Assembly: GCA_004000515.1 (NCBI GenBank)
Contig: CP034537.1
Coordinates: forward strand, 3,362,001 to 3,426,000
Direction of reading: 5' to 3'
DNA from: Pseudomonas poae
GTDB lineage: Bacteria > Pseudomonadota > Gammaproteobacteria > Pseudomonadales > Pseudomonadaceae
Length of the DNA stretch: 64,000 nucleotides
Below the pieces are notes generated by a model that saw only the letters and a program-made list of their open reading frames with translations, had not been told where the DNA came from and did no database searches. Numbering within the stretch: position 1 is the first letter of the stretch; the number at the start of each line of letters is the position of its first letter. Made by a program: the position numbers and the translations under genes. Positions 19,642 through 29,924 of this stretch are shown piece by piece.

Positions 19642-20571
19642 ATGATTGGCATAAAAAGCATCGCCAGTTACGTGCCGGCCGACGGGATCGATAACTACGC
19701 CCAGGGTGCCAAATTCGCCAAGGATGAAGAATTCATCATTGGCAAGATCGGTTCGGCGTTCCTGCCGCGCAAGGAAGCCGCGCAGGAAACCTCCGATCTG
19801 TGTGTCGAGGCGGTCAACGCTTTGTTTGCCAACAACCCGGATTTGAAACGCGAGTCCATCGACGCGCTGATCGTCGTCACCCAGAACGGTGATGAAGAGG
19901 GTTTGCCCCACACTGCGGCCATCGTCCAGGACAAACTCGGCCTGCCGACCCACGTCGCTGCGTTCGATATTTCCCTGGGCTGCTCCGGCTACGTCTACGG
20001 CATCTACGCGATGAAGGGCTTTATGGAAGCCGCCGGCCTGAAAAACGGCCTGCTGATCACCGCCGACCCGTATTCGAAGATCGTCGACCCGGAAGACCGC
20101 AACACCACCATGCTGTTCGGTGATGCCGCCACCGCGACCTGGATGGGCGAAGACGCTCCCTGGCTGCTGGGCAAATCGAAGTTCGGCACCGATGGCTCGG
20201 GTGCGCCGCACCTTAAAGTCAGCGATGGCGTGTTCTTCATGAACGGCCGCCAGGTGTTCAACTTCGCATTGCTTAAAGTGCCGGCACATTTGCACGAGCT
20301 GCTCAACGAATCGGATCTCAAGGCTGACGAGATCGATGCGTTCTGCATCCACCAGGGCAGTGCGGCCATCGTCGACGCCGTGGCGCGTCGTTTTGAAGAT
20401 GCGCCGGTGGACAAGTTCATCAAGGACATGGTCGAGACCGGCAACACCGTGTCGTCGAGCATTCCGCTGCTGCTGGAAAAGCACGTGATGGACGCCACCT
20501 GGAAGCGTGTGGCCATCAGTGGTTTTGGTGTGGGCCTGTCGTGGGGCTCGGCGATTCTCTATCGCCCGTGA
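19642..20571 (+). CDS. FabH-like 3-oxoacyl-ACP synthase III between flgL and fliC
   Basis: A 309-residue ketoacyl synthase III with the complete catalytic triad: Cys114 in SLGCSGYVYG, His237 in CIHQGS, and Asn268 in VETGNTVSS. The C-terminal GFGVGLSWGSAIL loop is also present. Such enzymes condense an acyl starter with malonyl-ACP or transfer acyl groups. A homologue named ORF3 sits at the same place in the flagellin glycosylation island of P. syringae, next to glycosyltransferases fgt1 and fgt2; none of those are here. A role in making an acyl or sugar group for flagellin is inference. It has its own terminator and is monocistronic. Confidence 0.85.
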   Translation: MIGIKSIASYVPADGIDNYAQGAKFAKDEEFIIGKIGSAFLPRKEAAQETSDLCVEAVNALFANNPDLKRESIDALIVVTQNGDEEGLPHTAAIVQDKLGLPTHVAAFDISLGCSGYVYGIYAMKGFMEAAGLKNGLLITADPYSKIVDPEDRNTTMLFGDAATATWMGEDAPWLLGKSKFGTDGSGAPHLKVSDGVFFMNGRQVFNFALLKVPAHLHELLNESDLKADEIDAFCIHQGSAAIVDAVARRFEDAPVDKFIKDMVETGNTVSSSIPLLLEKHVMDATWKRVAISGFGVGLSWGSAILYRP

Positions 20572-20593
20572 CACGTTAATAGACGGCACAACA

Positions 20594-20628
20594 AAACGCC
20601 GATGATCGAGAGATCATCGGCGTTTTTA
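20594..20628 (+). terminator. Strong rho-independent terminator after ketosynthase gene
   Basis: AAACGCCGATGATC, loop GAGA, GATCATCGGCGTTTTT: a 12-13 base-pair stem with a run of T. Confidence 0.9.
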
Positions 20629-20727
20629 TTGGCGCCAGAAAAGCCAATGAAACCGGGGTTTTGCCCCTTGCTAAACCCTTGAATTCAAAGGGGTGGCACG
20701 GCGCCAGTAAAAAAATCAAAAAAATCC

Positions 20728-20754
20728 TCAAGCAACTGCCCACCACGACGATAA
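20728..20754 (+). promoter_or_regulatory. Sigma-28 (FliA) promoter of fliC
   Basis: TCAA at 20728-20731, a 15-base spacer, then GACGATAA at 20747-20754 fits TAAA-N15-GCCGATAA with two mismatches, and lies 80 bases before the flagellin start. Confidence 0.8.
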
Positions 20755-20833
20755 CTATTACGTAGGTTCTCAGGCCACACCCGGCGGTTGCCAGGGCCGG
20801 AAGCCGCAGTATCCATCCAACGAGGATTTCGTC

Positions 20834-22313
20834 ATGGCTTTAACAGTAAACACCAACATTGCTTCGATCACTACTCAGGGCAACCTGAACAAAGCTGGCG
20901 GCGCCCTGGCCACTTCCATGCAGCGCCTGTCTTCCGGCCTGCGTATCAACAGCGCTAAAGACGACGCTGCCGGCCTGCAGATCGCTAACCGCCTGACCAG
21001 CCAAATCAACGGCCTGGGCCAAGCAGTAAAAAACGTGAACGACGGTATCTCCATCGCTCAGACCGCTGAAGGCGCGATGCAGGCTTCGACCGACATCCTG
21101 CAAAAATGCGTACCCTGGCTCTGTCCTCCGCTACTGGTTCCCTGAGCGCTGACGACCGTAAGTCGAACAACGACGAATACCAGGCTCTGACTTCGGAACT
21201 GACCCGTATCTCCAACACCACCACCTTCGGTGGCCAGAAGTTGCTGGACGGTTCGTACGGTACCAAAGCTATCCAAGTTGGTGCCAACGCCAACGAAACC
21301 ATCAACCTGAGCTTGGAAAACGTTGCTGCCAACAAAATTGGTTCGCAGCAGATCAAGAGTTCCGACATTGCCATCAATGACAAAGGTTTGGCTAAAGGTG
21401 ACATCGTAGTTACCGGTAACGGCCAGACTAAAACCGTTAGTTATGAAGAAGGTGCTTCTGCAAAAGCATTGCTGCCCAGCTCAATGGTTCGATCGGTGGC
21501 CTGACAGCCAGCGCAAGCACCGAAGTCAAGTTGAAGGTCGACACCACCAAGACTACCGGTGCTACACCTCCTGCTTCTGCCAACTTCAAACTGACAGTTG
21601 GTGACGGTAAGGAAGTGAGCTTCATCGGTGTAACTGATACCGCTAGCCTGGCCGACCAGTTGAAATCCAACGCCGCGAAGCTGGGTATCAGCGTCAACTA
21701 TGACGAAGTCAACGATACTCTGGAAGTGAAGTCTGATTCCGGGGAAAACCTGTCGTTCAAAAGCGGTGCTGGCGCTGATGCTGTCTCTGTCAATGCCAAA
21801 AACGGTAAGGGCGAATACACGTTCGATACCGCTACTCCTCCAGCAGAGTCGTTCACTCCGCTGTCCGCAACTGCTGACACTTTGGCTATCGTTACTGGTC
21901 AAGTGTCGCTGGATTCAGCCAAAGGTTATTCCCTGGCGGGCGGTACTGCTGATGGCGTGACCGGCCTGTTCGGCAAAGCTAGCGTAGTTGCAGAGAAAAC
22001 CACTATCTCTGACACCACCGTTACCGATGCAAGCTCTGCCCAAAACGCACTGGCAGTAATCGATAAAGCCATCGGCACTATCGACAGCGTTCGTTCGGGC
22101 TTGGGTGCTACCCAGAACCGTCTGACTACCACTGCAGACAACCTGCAGAACATTCAGAAGAACTCCACCGCTGCACGTTCCACCGTTCAGGACGTCGACT
22201 TCGCTTCCGAAACCGCCGAACTGACCAAGCAACAAACCCTGCAATCGGCTTCCACCGCGATCCTGTCGCAGGCTAACCAGCTGCCATCCGCTGTACTGAA
22301 ACTGCTTCAGTAA
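20834..22313 (+). CDS. fliC: Flagellin FliC (two frameshifts in this sequence)
   Basis: The reconstructed flagellin is about 493 residues. The conserved D0/D1 N terminus ([41 protein letters not shown]) and C terminus ([33 protein letters not shown]) flank a variable central surface region rich in Ser and Thr. One A is missing from the run at 21102-21106 and one near 21468; restoring them gives [12 protein letters not shown] and [11 protein letters not shown]. It is transcribed from a sigma-28 promoter and followed by a terminator. The neighbouring ketosynthase raises the possibility of modified flagellin. Confidence 0.95.
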
Positions 22314-22332
22314 TCCCAGCGCTCGGTAACTA

Positions 22333-22367
22333 ACGGAAGGGCGCGTCTACGTGCCCTTCCGTTTTTT
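22333..22367 (+). terminator. Terminator between fliC and flaG
   Basis: ACGGAAGGGC, a short loop, GCCCTTCCGT, then TTTTTT. It would limit fliC readthrough so flagellin is made in excess over flaG and fliD. Confidence 0.88.
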
Positions 22368-22387
22368 CGGTTTAGAGGAGATTGGAC

Positions 22388-22738
22388 ATGGACATGAGTG
22401 TAAAGCTGAACCAGTCTTATCCGCCGGTTGCCCCTCAGGGCGCACCTGCTCCAGCTGTCGCCGACAGAAGCATCAGTAAGGTCCAGGAAGTACCTGCCAC
22501 AGGCCAGCAGCCTGAGCGTGCCGACCTGGAAAAAGCGGTCACTGATATTCGAGAATTCGTTCAATCTGCCCAGCGCAGCTTGGATTTTTCCATTGATGAC
22601 ACCACCCACCGTGTGGTGGTCAAGGTCATCAATACCGACAATGGTGAAGTGATTCGCCAGATTCCGTCGGAAACGGCATTGAAACTGGCACAAAGCCTGT
22701 CCAGCGCAAGCAGCTTGTTGTTCGACGACAAGGTCTGA
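22388..22738 (+). CDS. flaG: FlaG family flagellar protein
   Basis: A 116-residue protein with the FlaG C-terminal domain: DFSIDDTTHRVVVKVINTDNGEVIRQIPSE. The N-terminal 50 residues are Pro/Ala-rich and probably disordered. FlaG affects filament length in several bacteria, but the mechanism is unclear. The start at ATG 22388 has GAGGAG seven bases upstream; a TTG at 22382 is less likely. It lies between fliC and fliD, as usual in pseudomonads. Confidence 0.92.
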   Translation: MDMSVKLNQSYPPVAPQGAPAPAVADRSISKVQEVPATGQQPERADLEKAVTDIREFVQSAQRSLDFSIDDTTHRVVVKVINTDNGEVIRQIPSETALKLAQSLSSASSLLFDDKV

Positions 22739-22820
22739 ACTGGCATGAAACTTGTTGTTGTCATGGCTTGAGGCGTAACCAAGTCAAGATAACGGCAGCC
22801 ACCGAACAGGAGATATGAAG

Positions 22821-24220
22821 ATGGCGGGTACATCGGTAAGTGGTATCGGTTCGAACATCGATACGCAAAAAATCGTGCAGTCCTTGGTCGATGCCGAAAA
22901 GGTGCCCAAGCAGACGCAGATCAATACCGCGTCCCAGAAGGCGACTACCACGCTGTCTTCGATCGGCAAAATTCAGGCTGCCCTGGATGCTTTCCGTGGC
23001 GCGATAGACACGATGACGGCCAGTTCGAGCTTCACCGGTTTGACGGGTTCGTCTTCGGACGAAAAGGTTGCCACCATGACGGCTAGCAATACCGCCTCTA
23101 ACGGTAGCTTTCGATTAGTCGTCGATCAGTTGGCTCAGGCATCAAAGTTGTCGTCCCAAAACTTCAAGGGCGGCACTTCTACAGTAGTGAATTCCACTAC
23201 CAAGCCTACTACCTTGACTATCAGTCAATCCGGCAAGCACTACGATGTCAGCATTCCCGTTGGTGCGACGTTGCAGCAGGTGCGTGACTCGATCAACACC
23301 CAGTTCGGCACTTCGGGCTTGAGTGCGAACATCCAAACCGACTCAATGGTTCTCGACTGATCCTGACCTCCACTACCATGGGGACTGGTTCGGACCTGAC
23401 GTTGTCGGGTAATTCGGGGTTGGATACCGGCTCCACGGTGATTGATAAGCCGCTGGATGCGCTGTACAGCATCGACGGTGTGAACTCGGTTTCCAAAACC
23501 AACAACATCGAAGGCGCCCTGAGTGGTGTAAACATCAAGCTGGTGTCGGTTTCTGCGGTCAAGACGGGGGATACCAGTGATCCACCGGTCAGGAACGCGA
23601 CCCTCATCACTGTCAGCACTAACAACGCGGCCCTCAAGTCCGGCGTCAAAGGCTTTATCGACACCTACAACGCCTTGATCACTGCGATGAACGCCGAGAC
23701 GAAGGTCACCACGAACCTGGATGGCAGCACCACGCCCGCCGCCTTGACCGGTGACTCGACCATGCGCTCGCTGCAAGCGTCCATCCGTAACGAGTTCAAT
23801 GCGCTGTCGGGTACGGGCACGTTGAAATCCCTGGCGCAGTTTGGTGTCAGCACCAGCTCTACCACCGGCTTGCTGACGATGGATGACAAGAAGTGGGATG
23901 CGGCTGTCAAGACCAACGCGGCGGATATCAACAGTATGTTCACCGGCCCGACCGGCATGCTGGCGCGGATGAAAGGCGCTACCGATGACTTCGCCAAGGC
24001 GACCACCGGCATCCTGGCTACGCGTTCGACGTCTCTGTCCGACACGCTCAAGGACCTGAGCAAGCAGCAGGACTCGCTCAACGAGCGTATGGACCTGCTC
24101 ACCAAAAGCCTCTCCGACAAATACAACGCCATGGACACCCTGGTCGCTCAATTGCGCCAGCAAAGCACCAGTGTCATGACCACGCTCAATGCGTTGAACA
24201 ACGTCAAGACCAATAGTTGA
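22821..24220 (+). CDS. fliD: Filament cap protein FliD (frameshifted in this sequence)
   Basis: The reconstructed protein of about 466 residues caps the filament and helps flagellin fold into place. The N-terminal signature GTSVSGIGSNIDTQKIVQSLVDAE and the C-terminal coiled coil DLSKQQDSLNERMDLLTKSLSDKYNAMDTLVAQL are clear. A missing G at 23348-23349 produces a false stop; adding it gives TDSMGSRLILTSTTMGTG. The start at 22821 has AGGAG eight bases upstream, better than the ATG at 22815, which is only two bases away. Confidence 0.93.
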
Positions 24221-24233
24221 TCCCGCGTATTAG

Positions 24234-24266
24234 AAAAGGCCAGGCAACTTGCCTGGCCTTTTTTTA
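24234..24266 (+). terminator. Terminator after fliD
   Basis: AAAAGGCCAGGCAACTTGCCTGGCC followed by seven T bases. It separates fliD from fliS. Confidence 0.9.
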
Positions 24267-24358
24267 TCGAGGGACGACTGGTGCTAAAGCTTTTGCGACC
24301 CAGTCGACATATTGGTTACTCAAACACTTTCCGCTGTTGCCCGTCACGAGGTAGAAAC

Positions 24359-24763
24359 ATGAACCCCATGCGAGCCCTTCGCCAATACCAGAAGGTTAAT
24401 TCCCATGCTCAGATCTCTGAAGCCAGCCCTCATCGTCTAGTGCAGATGCTGATGGAAGGCGGGCTGGACCGTATGGCCCAGGCCAAGGGTGCGCTGGCAC
24501 GTGGCGACATCGCCACCAAGGGCCTGATGCTGGGCAAGGCGATTGATATCGTGATCGGCCTGCGTGACGGCCTGGATGCGGAAAAAAGTGATAACCCGGC
24601 TTACGTCCAACAGCTGGAAAGTCTGTACGCGTACATGACCAACCGCCTGATGGAAGCCAATCTGCACAACGATGCCGACATGATCGACGAAGTCGCGCGT
24701 TTGCTGATTACCGTAAAAGAAGGCTGGGATGCCATTGCCGCGCCACAGGCTGTTACCGAGTAA
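24359..24763 (+). CDS. fliS: Flagellin export chaperone FliS
   Basis: A 134-residue helical protein. The family pattern is ALRQYQKVNSHAQISEASPHRLVQMLMEGGLDRMAQAKGALA followed by GLRDGLDAEKSDNPAYVQQLESLYAYM. FliS binds the C-terminal helix of flagellin in the cytoplasm and prevents premature assembly. The start at 24359 (MNPMRAL) has GAGG upstream; the open frame reaches further upstream but overlaps the region after the fliD terminator. Confidence 0.95.
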   Translation: MNPMRALRQYQKVNSHAQISEASPHRLVQMLMEGGLDRMAQAKGALARGDIATKGLMLGKAIDIVIGLRDGLDAEKSDNPAYVQQLESLYAYMTNRLMEANLHNDADMIDEVARLLITVKEGWDAIAAPQAVTE

Positions 24764-24804
24764 GGCGCAGCAGAGAAGGGCCTGAAGGCCTTGAGGAATA
24801 CGTC

Positions 24805-25101
24805 ATGAGCCAAGCACTGCAACGCATTGATGAAACCCGTGAGGCGCTGATGGGCGCGCTGGCGGACCGTAACTGGGACGCCATCGGCGAGCTGGATATC
24901 GGCTGTCGCGACGTGATCGAGCAAGTGCTCAATGAGCCGCCGGTGGACGAGGATGCGCTGCGGGAGAAGCTTGAAAAGTTGCTGGAGGTTTATCAGCAAT
25001 TGCTTGAGGTGACGACGGGCGAACGGCAGGCGATTTTCGAAGAGATGTCGCAGATCAACCGAGCGAAAAATGCGTCAAAGGTTTACCATCTGTTCGGCTG
25101 A
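24805..25101 (+). CDS. fliT: FliT-like flagellar chaperone
   Basis: A 98-residue, strongly charged helical protein directly downstream of fliS, the usual place for FliT-type chaperones of FliD. It has low sequence complexity at family level (ALREKLEKLLEVYQQLLEVT), so position is the main evidence. It ends 168 bases before fleQ. Confidence 0.75.
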   Translation: MSQALQRIDETREALMGALADRNWDAIGELDIGCRDVIEQVLNEPPVDEDALREKLEKLLEVYQQLLEVTTGERQAIFEEMSQINRAKNASKVYHLFG

Positions 25102-25269
25102 ACTGGCTCAGTTAATCCGAACGCGCGTCATAAATTTGACTGCGCGCGATTTTTTGACTTAACTAGTGCTGTTTTCAGAATTCAGACGGCTGTAATGCAG
25201 AAAATGCCTACAGCCATCTAGATTGCCCCGACTCGAGGGCATTTGAGTTAACTAGGAAGTTGCTATTGC

Positions 25270-26745
25270 ATGTGGCGTGAAACCAAAATTCTGCTGATTG
25301 ATGACGATAGCGTCCGCCGCCGCGATTTAGCGGTGATTTTGAATTTTCTTGGCGAAGAAAATTTACCCTGTGGTAGCCATGACTGGCAGCAGGCAGTCAG
25401 CTCATTGTCGTCGAGCCGTGAAGTCATTTGTGTGCTGATCGGGACGGTAAACGCTCCTGGCGCAGTTCTGGGCTTGTTAAAGACACTGTCAACCTGGGAT
25501 GAGTTCCTTCCGGTTTTGCTAATGGGCGATATTTCTTCTATCGACCTGCCGGAAGACCAGCGCCGCCGCGTGCTTTCCACCCTGGAAATGCCGCCCAGCT
25601 ACAGCAAATTGCTCGACTCCCTGCACCGTGCCCAGGTCTATCGCGAGATGTACGATCAGGCCCGTGAGCGCGGTCGTCACCGTGAACCCAACCTGTTCCG
25701 CAGCCTGGTCGGCACCAGCCGTGCGATCCAGCACGTGCGCCAGATGATGCAGCAGGTGGCCGATACCGACGCCAGCGTGCTGATCCTCGGCGAGTCCGGT
25801 ACCGGCAAGGAAGTGGTCGCGCGCAACCTGCACTACCACTCCAAGCGCCGCGACGGGCCTTTTGTGCCGGTCAACTGCGGGGCGATCCCGGCAGAGCTGC
25901 TGGAAAGCGAACTGTTCGGCCACGAGAAGGGCGCCTTTACCGGGGCAATCACCAGCCGAGCCGGGCGTTTCGAACTGGCCAACGGCGGTACCCTATTCCT
26001 CGACGAAATCGGCGACATGCCACTGCCGATGCAGGTCAAGCTGCTGCGTGTGCTGCAGGAGCGTACCTTCGAGCGCGTGGGCAGCAACAAGACCCAGAGC
26101 GTTGACGTGCGCATCATCGCCGCCACCCACAAGAACCTCGAAAGCATGATCGAGGTCGGCAGCTTCCGCGAAGACCTGTACTACCGCCTCAACGTATTCC
26201 CAATCGAGATGGCGCCGCTGCGTGAGCGCGTGGAAGACATCCCGCTGCTGATGAACGAACTGATCTCGCGCATGGAACACGAAAAGCGCGGTTCGATTCG
26301 CTTCAACTCCGCCGCGATCATGTCCCTGTGCCGTCACGGCTGGCCGGGCAACGTTCGCGAGCTGGCCAACCTGGTGGAGCGCATGGCGATCATGCATCCG
26401 TACGGGGTGATCGGCGTGGTCGAGCTGCCGAAGAAATTCCGCTACGTCGACGACGAAGACGAGCAGTTGGTGGACAGCCTGCGCAGCGATATGGAAGAAC
26501 GGGTAGCCATCAACGGCCATACCCCGGACTTCGGTTCCACCGCCATGCTGCCGCCGGAAGGCCTCGACTTGAAGGACTACCTCGGCAACCTGGAACAAGG
26601 CCTGATCCAACAGGCATTGGACGACGCCAACGGCATCGTTGCGCGTGCGGCCGAGCGCCTGCGCATTCGTCGTACCACCCTGGTGGAGAAGATGCGCAAG
26701 TACGGCATGAGCCGCAAAGAAGGTGATGAACAGGCGGATGATTGA
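25270..26745 (+). CDS. fleQ: FleQ, master flagellar regulator and c-di-GMP-responsive enhancer-binding protein
   Basis: An intact 491-residue protein with a degenerate receiver domain ([18 protein letters not shown], but no phospho-acceptor Asp at the usual strand, which reads VLIGTVNAP). The AAA+ domain has Walker A GESGTGKE, Walker [10 protein letters not shown] and the sigma-54 loop GAFTGA; a Fis-type helix-turn-helix is at the C terminus. The c-di-GMP-binding LFRSL motif precedes the AAA+ domain. FleQ activates sigma-54 flagellar promoters and represses or activates biofilm genes depending on c-di-GMP and FleN. It is monocistronic, with a terminator behind it. Confidence 0.98.
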   Translation: MWRETKILLIDDDSVRRRDLAVILNFLGEENLPCGSHDWQQAVSSLSSSREVICVLIGTVNAPGAVLGLLKTLSTWDEFLPVLLMGDISSIDLPEDQRRRVLSTLEMPPSYSKLLDSLHRAQVYREMYDQARERGRHREPNLFRSLVGTSRAIQHVRQMMQQVADTDASVLILGESGTGKEVVARNLHYHSKRRDGPFVPVNCGAIPAELLESELFGHEKGAFTGAITSRAGRFELANGGTLFLDEIGDMPLPMQVKLLRVLQERTFERVGSNKTQSVDVRIIAATHKNLESMIEVGSFREDLYYRLNVFPIEMAPLRERVEDIPLLMNELISRMEHEKRGSIRFNSAAIMSLCRHGWPGNVRELANLVERMAIMHPYGVIGVVELPKKFRYVDDEDEQLVDSLRSDMEERVAINGHTPDFGSTAMLPPEGLDLKDYLGNLEQGLIQQALDDANGIVARAAERLRIRRTTLVEKMRKYGMSRKEGDEQADD

Positions 26746-26757
26746 CGCCTGTTTTTT

Positions 26758-26786
26758 AAGCGACTGAAATCTCAGTCGTTTTTTTA
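26758..26786 (+). terminator. Terminator after fleQ
   Basis: CGACTGA, loop AAT, CTCAGTCG followed by seven T bases. It abuts the fleS sigma-54 element. Confidence 0.85.
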
Positions 26787-26801
26787 GGCACGGGTATTGC
26801 T
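26786..26801 (+). promoter_or_regulatory. Sigma-54 promoter of fleSR
   Basis: AGGCACGGGTATTGCT matches TGGCACG-N4-TTGCT except the first base, with GG and GC ten bases apart; 51 bases before fleS. FleQ is the expected activator. Confidence 0.82.
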
Positions 26802-26851
26802 ACAGCCCTCGCAACGTTCCGTTTAACTGACGGTCAGCCAAGCGAGAGAGC

Positions 26852-28065
26852 ATGATGCCCCACGCCGCCCAACTATCTTCGGTCCCTGATGCCCAGGGGC
26901 CTGCCCCGTCTGTCGAGCAGCTCAGCCGCAATGGCCTGGAACAGGCCTTTTCGCTGTTCAACCAGATGTCGAGCCAACTCACTGACTCCTACAGCCTGCT
27001 GGAAGCCCGGGTCTCCGAACTCAAGGGTGAGTTGGCCGTGGTCAGCGCCCAGCGCATGGAAGAACTGGCCGAGAAAGAGCGCCTAGCCAACCGTCTGCAA
27101 AACCTGCTGACGCTGTTGCCCGGTGGTGTAATCGTCATCGACGACCAAGGCCGTGTGCGCGAAGCCAACCCGGCGGCCTGCGACATGCTCGGCCTGCCGC
27201 TGGAAGGCGAGCTGTGGCGCCATGTCATCACCCGCTGCTTTGCGCCGCGTGAAGACGACGGCCATGAAATCTCTTTGAAAGACGGGCGCCGCCTGTCCAT
27301 CGCCACCCGCTCCCTGGACGCCGAGCCCGGCCAACTGGTGCTGCTCAACGATCTGACTGAAACCCGTCACCTGCAAGACCAATTGGCGCGGCATGAGCGC
27401 TTGTCGTCGCTGGGCAGGATGGTCGCTTCTTTGGCGCATCAGATCCGCACGCCGTTGTCGGCCGCGTTGATATACGCCAGTCATTTGACTGATGAGCAAT
27501 TGCCCGCCGCGACCCAGCAGCGTTTTGCCGGTCGTCTCAAGGAGCGCTTGCATGAGTTGGAGCACCAAGTGCGCGACATGCTGGTGTTTGCCCGTGGCGA
27601 ATTGCCGCTGACCGACCGCATCACGCCTTCCGAGCTGATGCAGGCCCTGCAAGCGGCGGCGGCGACTCATATTCAAGAATCCCAAGTCCGCTGGCAGTGC
27701 GACAGCCACCTCGGCGAGCTGCTGTGCAACCGCGACACGCTGGTGGGGCGTTGCTCAACCTGATCGAAAACGCCACCCAGGCCAGCGGCGCCGGCGCGCG
27801 GCTCAAGGTGCACCTTTACAGTCGCGGGCAAACCCTGCGCCTGTGCATCAGTGACAGCGGCAGTGGCATCGATCCGGTTGTGTTGCAGCGTCTGGGCGAA
27901 CCCTTTTTCACCACCAAGACCAACGGAACCGGCTTGGGCCTGACCGTGGTCAAGGCCGTGGCACGTGCCCATCAGGGAGAATTGCAGCTGCATTCCCGCT
28001 TGGGGCGTGGCACTTGTGCATTGATGACCTTGCCGCTGTTTTCTGGCGCGGCAAGCGCGGAGTAA
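26852..28065 (+). CDS. fleS: FleS sensor histidine kinase (frameshifted in this sequence)
   Basis: The reconstructed protein of about 404 residues has no membrane segment and so is cytoplasmic. After an N-terminal helix there is a PAS domain (LLPGGVIVIDDQGRVREANPAA), a HisKA dimerisation domain with the phospho-accepting His in SLAHQIRTPLSAAL, and a HATPase domain (SGIDPVVLQRLGEPFF, GTGLGLTVVKAVA). It phosphorylates FleR in the middle tier of the flagellar cascade. One G is missing from the run at 27745-27748; adding it gives TLVGALLNLIENATQ and recovers the ATP-binding N box. Confidence 0.94.
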
Positions 28066-28071
28066 TCGAAC

Positions 28072-29447
28072 ATGGCAATCAAGGTTTTATTGGTAGAAGA
28101 CGACCGCGCCCTGCGTGAAGCACTGGCCGACACGCTGCTGTTGGCGGGCCACGACTACCGGGCGGTGGGTTCTGCCGAGGACGCCTTGGAAGCCGTCGAG
28201 CAAGAGTCGTTCAGTCTGGTGGTCAGTGACGTGAACATGCCTGGCATGGACGGTCACCAGTTGCTCGGCCTGTTGCGTGCACACCAGCCGCAATTGCCCG
28301 TGCTGTTGATGACCGCTCACGGCGCCGTGGAGCGTGCAGTGGACGCGATGCGTCAAGGCGCTGCCGATTACCTGGTCAAGCCGTTCGAACCCAAGGCCTT
28401 GATCGAACTGGTGGCGCGACATGCCCTGGGTGTGGTCTCGGCGGTCGAAGGTGAAGGCCCGATTGCCTTCGAACCTGCCAGCGCCCAGTTGCTGGAACTG
28501 GCGGCCCGCGTGGCGCGCAGTGACTCTACCGTGTTGATCTCGGGCGAGTCCGGCACCGGCAAGGAAGTGCTGGCGCGGTATATCCACCAGCAATCGAGTC
28601 GCGCCAAGCAGCCGTTTATCGCGATCAACTGCGCGGCGATCCCCGACAACATGCTCGAAGCCACCTTGTTCGGCCATGAAAAGGGCTCGTTCACGGGCGC
28701 CATCGCGGCGCAGGCCGGCAAGTTCGAACAAGCCGATGGCGGCACTATCCTGCTCGACGAAATCTCGGAAATGCCCTTGGGTCTGCAAGCCAAGCTGTTG
28801 CGCGTGCTGCAGGAACGTGAAGTGGAGCGCGTCGGCGCACGCAAGCCGATCCAGTTGGATATCCGCGTGGTCGCCACCACCAACCGCGATCTGGCGGGTG
28901 AAGTGGCGGCGGGGCGCTTCCGTGAAGACTTGTTCTACCGCTTGTCGGTGTTCCCACTGGCCTGGCGCCCACTGCGCGAGCGCCCGGCGGATATCATCCC
29001 GCTGGCCGAGCGCCTGCTGAACAACCACGTCAAAAAAATGAAGCATGCCCAGGCGCGACTGTCGGCCGAGGCCCAGGCCTGTCTGATCGGCTATCCGTGG
29101 CCCGGCAACGTGCGTGAACTGGACAACGCGATCCAGCGCGCGCTGATTTTGCAGCAGGGTGGCCTGATCCAGCCCCAGGATTTTTGCCTGGCCATGGGCA
29201 GCGGCGCCGCGCCATTGCCCACCTTGGCGCCAGCGCCGGTGGTGGCTGAAGCCGAATCTGCGGGTGGGTTGGGCGACGACCTGCGTCGCCGTGAATTCCA
29301 GATGATCATCGACACCCTGCGCGCCGAACGTGGCCGTCGCAAGGAGGCTGCCGAGCGCCTGGTATCAGCCCGCGCACCTTGCGCTACAAGCTGGCACAGA
29401 TGCGCGATGCCGGGATGGACGTGGAAGCGTATCTATTCGCCACTTGA
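28072..29447 (+). CDS. fleR: FleR sigma-54 response regulator (frameshifted near the C terminus)
   Basis: The reconstructed protein of about 458 residues has a receiver domain with acceptor Asp in VVSDVNMPGMDG, an AAA+ domain with Walker A GESGTGKE and loop GSFTGA, and a C-terminal Fis-type DNA-binding domain. It activates basal-body and hook genes with sigma-54. A missing G at 29361-29362 scrambles the last ~30 residues; adding it gives AERLGISPRTLRYKLAQMRDAG and moves the stop from 29466 to 29447. It is coupled to fleS with a six-base gap. Confidence 0.95.
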
Positions 29448-29501
29448 TTGGTATCTAAGCCGATAAGGTTTGTCGCCTTTTCTTACGTGTTGCTACAGAG
29501 C

Positions 29502-29517
29502 TGGCACCCTTGTTGCT
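29502..29517 (+). promoter_or_regulatory. Sigma-54 promoter of fliE operon
   Basis: TGGCACCCTTGTTGCT: GG and GC ten bases apart and a near-perfect TGGCAC...TTGCT match, 62 bases before fliE. Confidence 0.85.
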
Positions 29518-29578
29518 ACCTCCCCTAGTAATTGCGGCGTAGCGTCAAAAAAATGCGGGTTGTCGGAGAGAGAAGGTC

Positions 29579-29908
29579 ATGAGCCAGGGTATTGAGTTCA
29601 ATCGGTTGATGTTGGATATGCGCTCCATGCAAATGGATGCCATGGCTCAACCGAAATCCGTCGCGCCAGCGCCGGAATTGGGCCAAAGCAGTTTCGCCGA
29701 TATGCTCGGCCAGGCAATCAATAAAGTCAGTGACACCCAGCAAGCGTCGAGTCAGTTGGCCAACGCCTTCGAGATCGGCAAGAGCGGTGTGGACCTTACC
29801 GACGTCATGGTTGCTTCGCAGAAGGCCAGCGTCTCCTTTCAGGCCTTGACCCAAGTGCGTAACAAGCTGGTTCAGGCTTATCAAGACATCATGCAGATGC
29901 CGGTTTAA
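29579..29908 (+). CDS. fliE: Flagellar hook-basal body protein FliE
   Basis: A 109-residue intact protein of typical length. The conserved part is [23 protein letters not shown] and [34 protein letters not shown]. FliE joins the MS ring to the rod. It is the first gene of fliEFGHIJ behind a strong sigma-54 element. Confidence 0.97.
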   Translation: MSQGIEFNRLMLDMRSMQMDAMAQPKSVAPAPELGQSSFADMLGQAINKVSDTQQASSQLANAFEIGKSGVDLTDVMVASQKASVSFQALTQVRNKLVQAYQDIMQMPV

Positions 29909-29924
29909 GGACGAGATTTAAGTC

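Noticed and set aside
22741..22757. Possible sigma-54 element before fliD (TGGCATGAAACTTGTT)
   Set aside because: The invariant GC of the -12 box reads GT here, so I do not count it, although fliD is often sigma-54 dependent.
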